Of a stretch of 64,000 nucleotides of DNA, positions 63,577-64,000 are shown in pieces. Below the pieces are notes generated by a model. It worked only from the letters and a program-made list of their open reading frames with translations, ran no database searches and had not been told where the DNA came from. How positions within the stretch are numbered: position 1 is the first letter of the stretch; each line of letters opens with the position of its first letter. The position numbers were made by a program, and so were the translations under genes. Origin of the DNA: Prochilodus magdalenae (Eukaryota > Chordata > Actinopteri > Characiformes > Prochilodontidae); the NCBI GenBank assembly GCA_024036415.1, contig JAMWET010001888.1, forward strand, positions 382,001-446,000, read 5' to 3'.

Positions 63577-64000
63577 GAAACTGAAACACCTGGTTTTAGA
63601 CCACAATCATTTATTAGTATGGTGTAGGGCCTCCTTTTGCGGCCAGTACAGCGTCATTTGGGCAGCCGTGGTTTTATGTTTTTTGGATACAATCCGGGTT
63701 AGCACCCGAACATCCCTTTCAGACAGCTTCCTCCTGCGTCCACAGTTAATCCTGTTGGATGTGGTTCGTCCTTCTTGGTGGTATGCTGACATTACCCTGG
63801 ATACCGTGGCTCTTGATACATCACAAAGACTTGCTGTCTTGGTCACAGATGCGCCAGCAAGACGTGCACCAACAGTTTGTCCTCTTTTGAACTCTGGTAT
63901 GTCACCCATAATGTTGTGTGCATTGCAGTATTTTGAGCAGAACTGTGCTCTTACCTGCTAACTGAACCTTCACACTCTGCTCTTACTGGTGCAATGTGCA
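63577..64000 (-). mobile_element. Tc1-like element, cut by window edge
   Basis: From GTGAAACTGAAACACCTGG onward this is the same family. On the minus strand it keeps a 100-codon ORF (63909-63607) with the N-terminal helix-turn-helix ([20 protein letters not shown]) fused by an internal deletion to the C-terminal end ([14 protein letters not shown]). Its other terminus is beyond 64000. Confidence 0.85.

Overview
This window is vertebrate nuclear DNA, most likely from a teleost fish. Coding exons are short, bounded by GT/AG splice sites and separated by introns full of Tc1/mariner relics, tRNA-derived SINEs, microsatellites and minisatellites. Nothing prokaryotic (operons, CRISPR, IS elements) is present. 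The species cannot be fixed from the sequence alone.

Three protein-coding genes were reconstructed exon by exon. (1) About 638-29934, minus strand: a CLUH (clustered mitochondria protein homolog) gene. Twenty-one coding exons join in consistent phase into 1561 codons without a stop. The 3' end (last TPR exons) lies off the left edge. Its first coding exon is unusual: about 494 residues of unrecognised, Q/E/S-rich sequence beginning with the acylation-like N-terminus MGNVLKCC, spliced in frame to the ordinary CLUH body. (2) 34172-39674, minus strand: a complete three-exon CCDC92-family coiled-coil gene of 263 residues, best matched to CCDC92B, which is also the neighbour of CLUH in human. (3) 43355-60286, plus strand: an AIFM3/AIFM4-type Rieske flavoprotein reductase. 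Fourteen clean exons encode the flavoprotein part and C-terminus (425 residues), and one clean exon lies upstream. The Rieske iron-sulphur exons lie inside a stretch, about 45.26-49.54 kb, that looks like unpolished long-read sequence full of small insertions.

Layout: 0-30 kb, cluh exons in introns carrying a 2.07 kb 15-bp minisatellite (23.34-25.41 kb), a 650-bp AT-rich palindrome (15.43-16.08 kb) and a GATA array abutting a splice acceptor (11.27-11.60 kb). 30-34 kb, cluh/ccdc92b intergenic region. 34-40 kb, ccdc92b. 40-43 kb, candidate ccdc92b promoter, a TATC array and a Tc1-like transposon. 43-60 kb, the aifm gene, with a 750-bp TCTA/TCTG array, the error-rich patch and an 11-bp minisatellite. 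60-64 kb, repeats only. The three genes are not obviously one pathway. CLUH proteins bind mRNAs of nuclear-encoded mitochondrial proteins, and AIFM-type reductases are mitochondria-associated, so a mitochondrial link exists for two of them, but shared regulation is not shown here.
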